DNA of 59,637 nucleotides from an uncultured Clostridia bacterium (GTDB taxonomy: Bacteria > Bacillota > Clostridia > Lachnospirales > Lachnospiraceae). Under the pieces are notes generated by a model. The model saw only the letters and a program-made list of their open reading frames with translations. It was not told where the DNA came from and made no database searches. Positions 16,659 through 25,410 of this stretch are shown one piece after another. The DNA is taken from contig CANDNA010000021.1 of NCBI GenBank assembly GCA_947385955.1, positions 1-59,637 of the forward strand, read 5' to 3'. The position numbers and the translations under genes were made by a program. Positions within the stretch are counted from its first letter, which is position 1, and every line of letters begins with the position of its first letter.

Positions 16659-17423
16659 ATGGAAAAAACAATCAGAGAGATACAGAAGGAAATGCAGGCA
16701 GCCACAATGGAAGAGCTGCCTGCTTTTATAAAAATGTATGAAACGGACGGGCGTGCAGGAGTAAGGGCTCTGGCTGATAAAGCGGAAAAACGGCTGGCGG
16801 CCTACGAAAAAGAATGCATGCGGATACAAAAGATGCAGGTCTATGAAAACCGGTATGCCGCCTGCCATTTTATCTGCGGGGTGGATGAGGCAGGCCGGGG
16901 ACCGCTGGCAGGTCCGGTGGTGGCAGGGGCCGTGATTCTTCCCAGGAACTGTCAGATTCTGTATCTGAATGATTCCAAGCAGCTTACGGCTAAAAAAAGA
17001 GAAGAATTGTACGATATAATAAGAGAGAAGGCTGTTTGTATTGGGGTGGGAATCATTGGACCTGAGAGGATTGATGAGATCAATATACTTCAGGCAACCT
17101 ATGAGGCGATGCGTCAGGCATTGGCGGAACTTTCCGTAAAACCGAATATCCTGCTGAATGATGCGGTGACGATTCCAAAGGTGGGGATTTCGCAGGTCCC
17201 CATCATCAAAGGGGATGCCAAAAGTGTTTCCATTGCGGCAGCCAGTATCATAGCCAAAGTGACCAGAGACAAAATTATGACAGAGTATGACGGGCAGTAT
17301 CCGGGCTATGGATTTGCTTCCAACAAAGGCTACGGCTCCGGGGAACACATTGCGGCGCTGAAATCTCTGGGACCAAGCCCGATACACAGACGGAGTTTTA
17401 TCAAAAATTTTATGGAATCATAA
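16659..17423 (+). CDS. rnhB: Ribonuclease HII
   Basis: RNase HII cuts RNA of RNA/DNA hybrids and misincorporated ribonucleotides. The 254-residue product has an N-terminal helical extension of about 70 residues as in other Firmicutes, then GVDEAGRGPLAGPVVAGAV with the Asp-Glu metal ligands, LNDSKQLTAKKRE with the third acidic residue, and ASIIAKVTRD. ATG 16659 is placed 8 bases after AAAGGA; ATG 16653 is too close. Confidence 0.96.
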   Translation: MEKTIREIQKEMQAATMEELPAFIKMYETDGRAGVRALADKAEKRLAAYEKECMRIQKMQVYENRYAACHFICGVDEAGRGPLAGPVVAGAVILPRNCQILYLNDSKQLTAKKREELYDIIREKAVCIGVGIIGPERIDEINILQATYEAMRQALAELSVKPNILLNDAVTIPKVGISQVPIIKGDAKSVSIAAASIIAKVTRDKIMTEYDGQYPGYGFASNKGYGSGEHIAALKSLGPSPIHRRSFIKNFMES

Positions 17424-17443
17424 GTGAGTAAACAGGAGAAGCT

Positions 17444-19186
17444 ATGGCGTTTCATTTAGCAGGACTTTTTCACAGCAGTACACCGGACCCGGTTGCAGCC
17501 TCTTCTTCCGGGGCGAGAACGGAATATGCAGGGCGGAGCGCAGGAGACAGTCAGGCACGGGGACTGGTACCGGGCCAGACAGTCAGCGGGGAAGTGGTTG
17601 ACCGCAAAGGTGATGAGATACAGATCCGGATTGCAAAGGATACGGTAATTCATGCAAGAATGGAGAAAGAGATTCAGACGAGTACGGGACAGAATGTGAC
17701 GTTTCAGATTCGTTCCAATGCTTCCGGCATGATCGCGCTACGGCCTTTGTTTCATAATATGGCACAGGAAAATACGGCCCTGCGGGCTCTTTCTCAGGCC
17801 GGGATCCAGGCCAACGGGAAAAGTATGCAGATGGTATTCTCCATGATGCAGGAAGGCATGTCCATTGACAAAGGTTCCCTGCAGGAAATGTACAGACAGG
17901 TAGTGGATATGCCGGAGGCGGATATTCCTTCGATTGTGCAGATGAACCGGCTGCAGATCCCGGTGACGCCGGAAAATTTGCAGCAGTTTACGGCGTATAA
18001 AAATTACGAGCATCAACTGATTTCTTCTTTTGCCCAGGTGGCAGAGGAGATTCCGCAGGCTGTTGCGGAGTTGTTTGCATCCGGAGATGGGCAGGAGGGT
18101 GTGGCCCTGATGAACAGACTGCTGTCCATATTCGGTGAGGGTGGGGAAGCCGCTACGGATATGACAGAAGTGTCAGAAATGATGCAGGCAACGGACGGGA
18201 CAAAGGAAGCGCAGGCCGGGCAGAGTCAGACAGAGGCCGGAGGCCGTGTGGTGATTGCCGAAGAGGCCCAGGGTGCTGTTTCGGATGTGATAGCAGAAGC
18301 GCTGACAGCGCCGGAAGAAGGGGAAACGGCAGTGCAGGCAGGACGTCAGGAGGCGGCGGATACAAAGATCGGGGAGAGCGGACAGATCCCGGAGGAGGAC
18401 CGGGCTTCTCTGGCAGAGCTTTTGAAACAGGCCGGAGGCAGTCCGGAGATGGCAAAAGCGCTGCTGGAAGGCCGGATGGGGCAGGAAGAACTGTATCGGG
18501 CCGTGCAGGAGCTGGGGCATCAGGCGCAGGGCAGACGGGCACAGGAAGCGGTCAAAGAGCTGTTTGTCTCCAAAGGCTTTCAGAAAGTGCTGCAGAACCG
18601 GATGACAAATCAGTGGATGCTTACCACTCCGGAAGCGGTGGAAAAGAAGGAAGTGGAAAAGCTGTATGAGCGGTTAAGGGAGCAGACCAGACAGCTTGCA
18701 CAGGCGCTGTCAGGTACCAAAGCGGATTCTCCTCTGTATAAAAGCGTACAGAACATCCGGGAGAATGTGGATTTTATGAACCAGTTGAACCAGATGTATG
18801 CATATGTACAGCTTCCGCTGAAGTTCAGAGGGGAAAATGCCCATGGAGATTTGTATGTTTATACCAACAAAAAGAATCTGGCCCAAAAAGACGGCAATGT
18901 AAGTGCATTTCTGCATCTGGATATGGAACATTTGGGAATGGTGGATGTCTATGTGGCTATGGAGCAGGGCAAGATCAATACCAATTTTTATCTGGCAGAT
19001 GAAGAAAGTCTGGATTTGCTGGAGCAGAATATAGACAGTCTGACACGGAGACTGACAGAGAAGGGATATCGGGCGGATGCAAAACTGATGTTGAGAGAAG
19101 AGGCCGGTAATGTGATGGAGGAAATGATCCAATCAGATAAGAACATCAGTATGATCAGTGAATTGTCTTTTGATGTAAGGGCATAA
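17444..19186 (+). CDS. FliK-like protein (YlqG family)
   Basis: The 580-residue product matches the YlqG type found next to rnhB in Firmicutes. The C-terminal 130 residues (GDLYVYTNKKNLAQKDG, LHLDMEHLGMVDVYVAMEQG, INTNFYLADEESLDLLEQ) form the domain seen in flagellar hook-length control proteins; the middle is Gln/Glu/Ala-rich and low in complexity. Its partner directly downstream resembles the FlhB cytoplasmic tail, the natural ligand of FliK. No flagellar export genes are nearby, so the pair may have another function. Naming is by context and domain resemblance. Confidence 0.8.
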   Translation: MAFHLAGLFHSSTPDPVAASSSGARTEYAGRSAGDSQARGLVPGQTVSGEVVDRKGDEIQIRIAKDTVIHARMEKEIQTSTGQNVTFQIRSNASGMIALRPLFHNMAQENTALRALSQAGIQANGKSMQMVFSMMQEGMSIDKGSLQEMYRQVVDMPEADIPSIVQMNRLQIPVTPENLQQFTAYKNYEHQLISSFAQVAEEIPQAVAELFASGDGQEGVALMNRLLSIFGEGGEAATDMTEVSEMMQATDGTKEAQAGQSQTEAGGRVVIAEEAQGAVSDVIAEALTAPEEGETAVQAGRQEAADTKIGESGQIPEEDRASLAELLKQAGGSPEMAKALLEGRMGQEELYRAVQELGHQAQGRRAQEAVKELFVSKGFQKVLQNRMTNQWMLTTPEAVEKKEVEKLYERLREQTRQLAQALSGTKADSPLYKSVQNIRENVDFMNQLNQMYAYVQLPLKFRGENAHGDLYVYTNKKNLAQKDGNVSAFLHLDMEHLGMVDVYVAMEQGKINTNFYLADEESLDLLEQNIDSLTRRLTEKGYRADAKLMLREEAGNVMEEMIQSDKNISMISELSFDVRA

Positions 19187-19196
19187 GGAGAGGGAT

Positions 19197-19481
19197 ATGG
19201 GCGGTAAACAGGAAAAACCCAAACAGGCCATTGCGCTTTCCTACGATCCGAGTGACAACGCACCCCGGGTGGTGGCGAGCGGACGAGGGGCGCTGGCGGA
19301 ACGTATCATTGAAAAGGCGCAGGAAACCAATGTGCCGGTACATGAGGACAGTAAGCTGGCAGATACATTGTCCCGGCTGGAAATCGGTGATGCCATACCA
19401 CCGGAACTGTATGAGGCAGTGGCGGAAATACTGGTATTTGTAGATGCTATGGATAAGATCAGAGCCAAGATGAAGAAATAG
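19197..19481 (+). CDS. FlhB C-terminal-domain homologue (YlqH family)
   Basis: A 94-residue soluble protein equal to the cytoplasmic tail of the export switch protein FlhB: AIALSYDPSDNAPRVVASG, then RIIEKAQETNVPVHEDSKLA and IPPELYEAVAEILVF. FlhB tails carry an NPTH self-cleavage site; here the matching position reads DPSD, so autocleavage is not expected. It starts 10 bases after the FliK-like gene with an AAGGAGAGGG site. Likely partners with that product. Confidence 0.88.
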   Translation: MGGKQEKPKQAIALSYDPSDNAPRVVASGRGALAERIIEKAQETNVPVHEDSKLADTLSRLEIGDAIPPELYEAVAEILVFVDAMDKIRAKMKK

Positions 19482-19498
19482 CGCGGGGCAGCAAAGGA

Positions 19499-19879
19499 TT
19501 GGGAGCCGGATTGAAAGAAACAGAAAACAGACGCAGCCTGGGCAGACGGGGAGAAGAAGAAGCCGCCCGTTATCTGGCCGGACAGGGCATGAAGATTCTG
19601 GAACGGAATTTTGTAAGCAGGCAGGGTGAAATTGACATAATAGGATACCACAGGGACTGTCTGGTCTTTGTGGAGGTCAAGTACAGAAGAAGCGAACGAA
19701 CAGGGACACCGGAAAGTGCCGTTACACTGCAGAAAACAAGAAAAATATACAGAGCAGCGGATTACTACCGGTATCTTCATCATTATGGGGAGGATGAAGC
19801 CTTCCGCTATGATGTGGTGGCAATCAGCAGGGAAGAAATCAGATGGTATCAGAATGCTTTTGAGCACAGATACCGGTAA
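19499..19879 (+). CDS. YraN-family endonuclease-like protein (UPF0102)
   Basis: The product of about 126 residues has the restriction-endonuclease-like fold of YraN: LGRRGEEEAARYLAGQGMKI, RQGEIDIIGYHRDCLVFVEVKYR with the D-ExK catalytic pattern, and AFRYDVVAI. Its role in cells is uncertain. Start choice is open: TTG 19499 directly touches AAAGGA, while TTG 19511 has GGGAG five bases before it and is the better site. Confidence 0.88.
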   Translation: MGAGLKETENRRSLGRRGEEEAARYLAGQGMKILERNFVSRQGEIDIIGYHRDCLVFVEVKYRRSERTGTPESAVTLQKTRKIYRAADYYRYLHHYGEDEAFRYDVVAISREEIRWYQNAFEHRYR

Positions 19880-19897
19880 GGCAGACAGGAGGTCAGA

Positions 19898-20785
19898 ATG
19901 CAGATGCGGATCAACAGGAAAGCAGTGGAAACAGAAGACAGGGTGCAGATCAGTCAAAGCGGTGAGCTGGTTTATCTGAGATTTCCGGCACTGTCGGAAA
20001 CCGGTATTGCAGAACATCTGTTCAGTACCCGACTGGGAGGAGTCAGTGAAGGGTATCTGGGCAGTATGAATCTGAGCTATACGAGAGGGGACAAAAAAGA
20101 AAATGTGGATGAAAATTTCCGGCGGATTGCTGACATACTGGGGAAAGACGTGGCGGATTTTGTATGCACCGATCAGACACACACAGCCAATGTAAGACGG
20201 ATCACTTGGGCAGACAGAGGAAAGGGTATTGTCAGAGAGCGGGATTATCAGGATGTGGATGGGATGATCACCAACGAGCCGGGCATTGTGTTGTCGGCTT
20301 TTTTTGCGGATTGTGTTCCTTTGTTTTTTGTGGATCCGGTCAGAAAGGCCATTGGACTGTCCCACTCGGGCTGGAAGGGGACTGTGGGAAAAATAGGGAA
20401 AGTGACTGTGGAAGCTATGGGAAAGCAGTTTGGAAGCAGGCCGGAGGATCTGGTGGCTGCCATCGGCCCGTCTATTTGCGGAGACTGTTATGAAGTGGGA
20501 GAAGATGTGGCAGAACAGTTCCGGACAGCTTTTACAGAAAGCGGGAAAACAGGTGAAGAGAACGGACGGCCTTTGCTGAAAAAGAAAGGGGGCGGCAAAT
20601 ATCTGCTGGATCTGTGGGAAGCCAACAGGCGGGTATTTCGGGAGGCAGGAATCCTTTCGGAGCATATCAGCATGACAGACCTGTGCACCTGCTGCAATCC
20701 GGAGTTTCTGTTTTCGCATCGGGCTTCTCAGGGGAAAAGAGGTAATCTGGGAGCTTTTCTGATGCTGAAAGAATCAGTAATTTAA
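19898..20785 (+). CDS. pgeF: Purine nucleoside phosphorylase-like laccase-domain protein PgeF (YlmD)
   Basis: This family (once called multicopper polyphenol oxidoreductase) binds zinc and acts on purine nucleosides; the E. coli member also edits peptidoglycan precursors. The 295-residue product has STRLGGVSEGYLGSMNLSY, CTDQTHTANVRRI, the FADCVPLFF motif, GLSHSGWKGTVGKI with the metal-binding His, and ICGDCYEVGEDV plus DLCTCCNPEFLFSHRA at the end. GGAGGT precedes ATG 19898. It ends the cluster that started at ylxM. Confidence 0.93.
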   Translation: MQMRINRKAVETEDRVQISQSGELVYLRFPALSETGIAEHLFSTRLGGVSEGYLGSMNLSYTRGDKKENVDENFRRIADILGKDVADFVCTDQTHTANVRRITWADRGKGIVRERDYQDVDGMITNEPGIVLSAFFADCVPLFFVDPVRKAIGLSHSGWKGTVGKIGKVTVEAMGKQFGSRPEDLVAAIGPSICGDCYEVGEDVAEQFRTAFTESGKTGEENGRPLLKKKGGGKYLLDLWEANRRVFREAGILSEHISMTDLCTCCNPEFLFSHRASQGKRGNLGAFLMLKESVI

Positions 20786-20876
20786 GAAAATTTTAAGCAA
20801 AATAGGAATATGGTCTTAATGAGCATTTGATACGATAGGTATGGAATCGGAAATAACAGAACAACGGAGAGCGGAT

Positions 20877-21575
20877 ATGGCAAATATTTTGGTATGTGAT
20901 GATGACAGGGCGATTGTGGATGCAATTGAGATTTATCTGGTGCAGGAGGGCTACCAGGTGTACAAGGCTTATGACGGTGTGGAAGCCATCAGGATACTGG
21001 ACGGGGAGGAAATCCATTTATTGATTATGGATGTGATGATGCCCAGACTGGATGGCATTCATGCCGTTTTGCAGATTCGGGAAAAATACAGCATTCCTAT
21101 CATCATGCTTTCGGCGAAATCAGAAGATGCGGATAAGATTCTGGGCCTGAATATCGGTGCAGACGATTATGTGACCAAACCTTTCAATCCGCTGGAGCTG
21201 ACAGCACGAGTCAAGTCTCAGCTCCGCAGGTATACAAAGCTGGGCAGTATCGGTACCGGGGAAGATGCGGAGCAGGTATACCGGTCCGGAGGGCTGGTTA
21301 TGAATGATGCCACAAAAGAAGTGACAGTGGACGATGAGCCGGTCAAACTTACGCCGATTGAATACAATATTCTGCTTTTGCTTGTAAAAAATCAGGGCAA
21401 GGTATTTTCCATCAGCCAGATTTATGAAAATATCTGGAACGAAGAAGCCATTGGGGCGGACAATACGGTTGCGGTGCATATCCGGCACATCCGGGAAAAA
21501 ATCGAGATCAATCCCAAAGAACCCCGCTATCTGAAGGTGGTATGGGGTGTGGGCTACAAGGTGGACAAGCAATGA
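20877..21575 (+). CDS. OmpR-family response regulator
   Basis: A 232-residue regulator: receiver domain with the acidic pair in VCDDDRAIVDAIEIYL, the phospho-accepting D52 in LLIMDVMMPRLDG, and the TKPF lysine, then a winged-helix DNA-binding domain (KLTPIEYNILLLLVKNQG, VAVHIRHIREKIE, VVWGVGYK). All phosphorylation residues are intact. ATG 20877 follows GGAGAGCGG. The histidine kinase starts 43 bases downstream, forming a pair of the VanR/VanS size class. Confidence 0.95.
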   Translation: MANILVCDDDRAIVDAIEIYLVQEGYQVYKAYDGVEAIRILDGEEIHLLIMDVMMPRLDGIHAVLQIREKYSIPIIMLSAKSEDADKILGLNIGADDYVTKPFNPLELTARVKSQLRRYTKLGSIGTGEDAEQVYRSGGLVMNDATKEVTVDDEPVKLTPIEYNILLLLVKNQGKVFSISQIYENIWNEEAIGADNTVAVHIRHIREKIEINPKEPRYLKVVWGVGYKVDKQ

Positions 21576-21617
21576 TACAGCCTTGTGCTTACGGGATACG
21601 GAAAGGGAGGAATGGCT

Positions 21618-24131
21618 ATGAAAATAAGCAAATATGGTAAAAGCGTCAGATTTGCGGTTGCGGCTGCGGAAGTGATGCTTGCCACTTTCTGTGTGGTCTG
21701 TATTGGAATTGTGTCCTGCAATGCTGTGATCAGTGTGCCGAATCGTACCAATACGATGCATGTAAATTATTATATCAGCCCGTTTTCCAAAACAGCAGCT
21801 TTTGAAGATTCGGATGTATTCAATGATATGGTATATGACAGTATGAATGATATTGTCCGTTACTGTGTGATCCGCGGGCAGTTGGAAACGGATGGGAAGT
21901 TTGATGAAGATAAGGAAATTGATATTGAACAGTTTGCCAGACATTTTGAAGAAGTACCGGTCACGGAAACCAGCATCTGTTATCGGCTGGGAGATCTGAT
22001 TCAGTGGGGACAGTCAGAATCGCCGGTAACGCTGAAGGAATATTCCTATGAGGAAGTGGAACAGATGATTGCACAGGCCCACGAAGACGAGGGATTTGTG
22101 GGGGAGGCGGATGGAAGAATCATCTGGTCTTATACAGATCTGGAAACAGGGGCCATACTGGAAGAAGAGATTACCGTACAGGAAACAGAAAAGTCAGGTG
22201 ATGCTGCAGCCGCCTATGAGGCAGCGGAAGAGGGGCGGTTTGTGTCTCTGCCGGTGGAACGATATCTGCCGGTAGACGGCAAATCCATACTTGCCCATGT
22301 GGGCAGTGTGGAGGAGCTGGAAGAAATGGTGTTTTATCTGGGGGAAACGGTGCATATGCTGCAGGACAATTATAAATCCTACAGAAAGTACCGGGATTAC
22401 TTTGACAAGTCAGAAACCAACTTTTATTACTATGTATTCAAAGAAGATGGTGCGGATACGGAAGTTTATACCAATGCACAGGAATTGATGAGCGTGAAGG
22501 GTAAGGAAGCAGCACAGTTGCAGTTCGCATCTATGGGACGCTATCTCAGTTTTCAGCCTGCGGATTTTACTTATGAAACCAATACATCTATCCGGGAAGA
22601 ACAGGTGCGGAATATCTGGAACGGTTATCGATACGCATATCCGGATGATACTTCCATCTATATCGGGATTGATACCGCCTTTTCAAAGGCAGATATGTTT
22701 CAGAGCGCAGAAGAAAGTTATCGTATGGCGGCTCCGGGCTATCTTTTTATTCTGCTCAGTATTTTCTGTGGGATCGGCACTCTTGTTTTGTTCGGCATTA
22801 TGACTCGTATGGCAGGAAAAAAACAGGGGACAGAGGGGATTACACTGCTCTGGTTTGACAGGTGGCATACGGAAATTGCCGGGACGGCTGCCATAGGGAT
22901 AACGGGAGCGCTGTTCTGTATGACAGGAGTAGTGGTCAGTGAATTGTATTGGGGCAGTGGTGACAGGGAGCGTATGCTGGTGGCACTGATTCTGGGAACG
23001 GCGCTGACTGTCAGTAGTTTTCTGTTTTTCTGGCTCAGTCTTGTCAGAAGGATAAAATCAGGGACATTCTGGAAAAATTTTCTGATTTACCGTATTTTTC
23101 TGAAATGCAAACATATGATTCTGGCTATCTATGATGACAGCAGAATCGTGGTGCGTGTATGGGTGCCTTATCTTTTGTTTGTGGGAGCCAATGCAGTACT
23201 GATCGGAGCAGGGGGTGTATATCTGGCCTTTTTTCTGGATATTCCGGTAGGTATTTTTCTGTACAGGAGTAATAAAATACGCAAGCGGATTCTGGAAGGG
23301 ATCGGAAACATACGGGACGGAAATCTGGACTATCAGATCAATACGGAACGGATGCACGGTGATAACCGGATTCTGGCAGAGGCGGTCAACGGTATCGGGA
23401 ACGGCATCCGCCAGGCAGTGGAAACAAGCGTAAAAGACGAACGGATGAAGGCCGATCTGATTACCAATGTGTCTCATGACATTAAGACTCCTCTGACATC
23501 TATTATCAATTATGTGGATCTGATCAAGCGGGAGCCGGTAGAAAATGAAAAAATCAAACGATATCTGGAGGTACTTGACAGCAAATCCCAGAGACTGAAA
23601 CAGCTTACGGAAGATCTGGTGGAAGTATCCAAAATTTCTTCCGGTAATATTGTACTCCAGTGTGAAAATCTGAATCTGGTGGAATTGATGAATCAGACCA
23701 TTGGGGAGTTTTCCGAAAGATTTGAGGAAAAGGGACTGCAGGTGATTGCCAGCATGGAGGAACGGCCCCTGTTGATCTATGCGGATTCCAGGCGTATCTG
23801 GCGGGTGATGGAGAATCTTTTCAACAATGTCTGCAAATATGCGATGGAACATACCAGAGTGTATGTGGAATTAAAAGCGCTGCAGGAAGAAAAAGGGTCG
23901 GACCGGGTATGGCTTTCGGTTAAGAATATTTCCGAACAGCCTCTGCGGATCGGGGTGGAAGACTTAACGGAACGTTTTATCCGGGGAGATGTGGCCCGCT
24001 CCACCGAAGGGAGCGGACTGGGGCTGTCCATTGCCAAAAATCTGACAGAACTGCAAAAGGGACGGTTTGAAATTATATCGGACGGAGATTTATTTAAGGT
24101 TGTGATTACCTTTCCACTTGTGGTATCCTGA
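21618..24131 (+). CDS. Membrane sensor histidine kinase
   Basis: The 837-residue protein has an N-terminal membrane helix (about 12-34), a long external sensor region (about 35-370) with Glu/Asp-rich stretches, then several hydrophobic segments (about 375-400, 425-445, 460-485, 520-550) before the kinase core. His620 in NVSHDIKTPLTSIINYVDLI is the phosphorylated residue; the ATPase part has VMENLFNNVCKYA as N-box and GSGLGLSIAKNL as G2-box, while G1 reads EDLTERFIRGD. Multiple central membrane helices are unusual; a typical kinase has two. ATG 21618 is 7 bases after GGGAGG. The cognate regulator is directly upstream. Confidence 0.93.
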   Translation: MKISKYGKSVRFAVAAAEVMLATFCVVCIGIVSCNAVISVPNRTNTMHVNYYISPFSKTAAFEDSDVFNDMVYDSMNDIVRYCVIRGQLETDGKFDEDKEIDIEQFARHFEEVPVTETSICYRLGDLIQWGQSESPVTLKEYSYEEVEQMIAQAHEDEGFVGEADGRIIWSYTDLETGAILEEEITVQETEKSGDAAAAYEAAEEGRFVSLPVERYLPVDGKSILAHVGSVEELEEMVFYLGETVHMLQDNYKSYRKYRDYFDKSETNFYYYVFKEDGADTEVYTNAQELMSVKGKEAAQLQFASMGRYLSFQPADFTYETNTSIREEQVRNIWNGYRYAYPDDTSIYIGIDTAFSKADMFQSAEESYRMAAPGYLFILLSIFCGIGTLVLFGIMTRMAGKKQGTEGITLLWFDRWHTEIAGTAAIGITGALFCMTGVVVSELYWGSGDRERMLVALILGTALTVSSFLFFWLSLVRRIKSGTFWKNFLIYRIFLKCKHMILAIYDDSRIVVRVWVPYLLFVGANAVLIGAGGVYLAFFLDIPVGIFLYRSNKIRKRILEGIGNIRDGNLDYQINTERMHGDNRILAEAVNGIGNGIRQAVETSVKDERMKADLITNVSHDIKTPLTSIINYVDLIKREPVENEKIKRYLEVLDSKSQRLKQLTEDLVEVSKISSGNIVLQCENLNLVELMNQTIGEFSERFEEKGLQVIASMEERPLLIYADSRRIWRVMENLFNNVCKYAMEHTRVYVELKALQEEKGSDRVWLSVKNISEQPLRIGVEDLTERFIRGDVARSTEGSGLGLSIAKNLTELQKGRFEIISDGDLFKVVITFPLVVS

Positions 24132-24151
24132 AAAGAAAAGGGGTGCGTTAC

Positions 24152-25276
24152 ATGGGAAAAAAAGTAGTGATAGCAGGTCATATCTGTGTGGACATGACTC
24201 CGTCCATACCCGGTGAGAAGGTGTCCAGCCTGCATGAGATCATAGCGCCGGGCAAGCTGATTACGGCGGGAGATATTACGATCAGTACGGGAGGGGCAGT
24301 GGCCAATACGGGTCTTGCCATGAAAATACTGGGTGCAGATGCCACATTGATGGGAAAGATCGGAAAGGACGAGTTTGGAGAGATGGTGTGCCGGGTGCTC
24401 CGGCAGTACGGCTGTGAGGACAGTATGATTGTCTCTGAAGAGGCAGGCACTTCGTATTCCATTATTCTGGCTATTCCTGGTATTGACCGTATCGTGTTCC
24501 ACAATCCGGGGGCCAATGATATTTTCTGCCTGGAAGATCTGGATCTGGATCGGATCCGGGAGGCAGAGCTGTTTCATTTCGGCTATCCGCCGATTATGAA
24601 ATCCATGTATGAGGCAGGCGGGGCAGAGTTGGTACGGATGTTCCGGATGGTTTCCGAAATGGGTGTGCTGATTTCGCTGGATATGGCTATGGTACAGGAA
24701 CAGACAGAAGCGGGCCGTGCAGACTGGCCGAAGATCATACAGACAGTACTGCCTTATACAGATTTTTTTGTACCCAGTGTGGAAGAGCTGCTCATGATGC
24801 TGGATCGGGAAAAATATCACAGGATACTGGAAAAAAGCGGCGGCAGGGATATTACGGAAGTCATTTCACTGGAAGAGGATGTAAAGCCCCTGGCACAGCG
24901 CTGTATAGATATGGGGGCAGGCTGTGTTTTGATTAAATGCGGCGCCCCTGGCCTGTACTATCGGACAGCGGGAGAAGAATTTGCCGGGATGTTATCGGAC
25001 CGGACCGGACATGACCGCAGCGACTGGGCGGGGCAGGAAGGCTTTGAGAGCAGTTATGTGCCTGGCAGGATACGCTCTGCCATCGGAGCGGGAGATACGA
25101 CCATAGGCGCATTTCTGACAGCCATGCTGGACGGATATCCTCTGAAACGGTGTCTGCAGCTTGCTGTTGCCACCGGCGCTTCCTGCGTGGAGACATACGA
25201 TGCCCTCAGCGGGCTGAAGAGCTTTGGGGAACTGGAAGTGCGGATTGACAGCGGCTGGGAAAAGAACCGGCGGTGA
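24152..25276 (+). CDS. PfkB-family carbohydrate kinase
   Basis: The 374-residue product has the ribokinase fold: VVIAGHICVDMTPSIPG, the GGAVANTGLAMKILGADATL block of the sugar pocket, GKDEFGEMV, and the anion hole GAGDTTIGAFLTAML with the catalytic aspartate. It is longer than most ribokinases because of an insertion around 270-300. The substrate is not readable from sequence; the neighbouring two-component genes give no hint. ATG 24152 follows AAAAGGGG. Confidence 0.88.
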   Translation: MGKKVVIAGHICVDMTPSIPGEKVSSLHEIIAPGKLITAGDITISTGGAVANTGLAMKILGADATLMGKIGKDEFGEMVCRVLRQYGCEDSMIVSEEAGTSYSIILAIPGIDRIVFHNPGANDIFCLEDLDLDRIREAELFHFGYPPIMKSMYEAGGAELVRMFRMVSEMGVLISLDMAMVQEQTEAGRADWPKIIQTVLPYTDFFVPSVEELLMMLDREKYHRILEKSGGRDITEVISLEEDVKPLAQRCIDMGAGCVLIKCGAPGLYYRTAGEEFAGMLSDRTGHDRSDWAGQEGFESSYVPGRIRSAIGAGDTTIGAFLTAMLDGYPLKRCLQLAVATGASCVETYDALSGLKSFGELEVRIDSGWEKNRR

Positions 25277-25332
25277 TCTTTCAAGAACAAAGAACGGGGC
25301 AGGAAGGGTCCATCTGCCCCTGTGCATATAGA

Positions 25333-25376
25333 AAAACAGAGTATGCATCCTTTCAGGATGCATACTCTGTTTTTGT
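25333..25376. terminator. Bidirectional terminator between the PfkB-type gene and prs
   Basis: An 18-bp perfect stem (core ACAGAGTATGCATCC with its complement, loop TTTCA at 25351-25355) is flanked by A on the left and T on the right, so it can stop transcription from both convergent genes. Confidence 0.9.
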
Positions 25377-25410
25377 CTGGCTCACTGTTATCAGTATGGG
25401 AAAAAAACTG

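Noticed and set aside
19241-20719. 492-codon minus-strand frame across yraN and pgeF
   Set aside because: Opposite to genes with clear family motifs; no ribosome site and an implausible composition.
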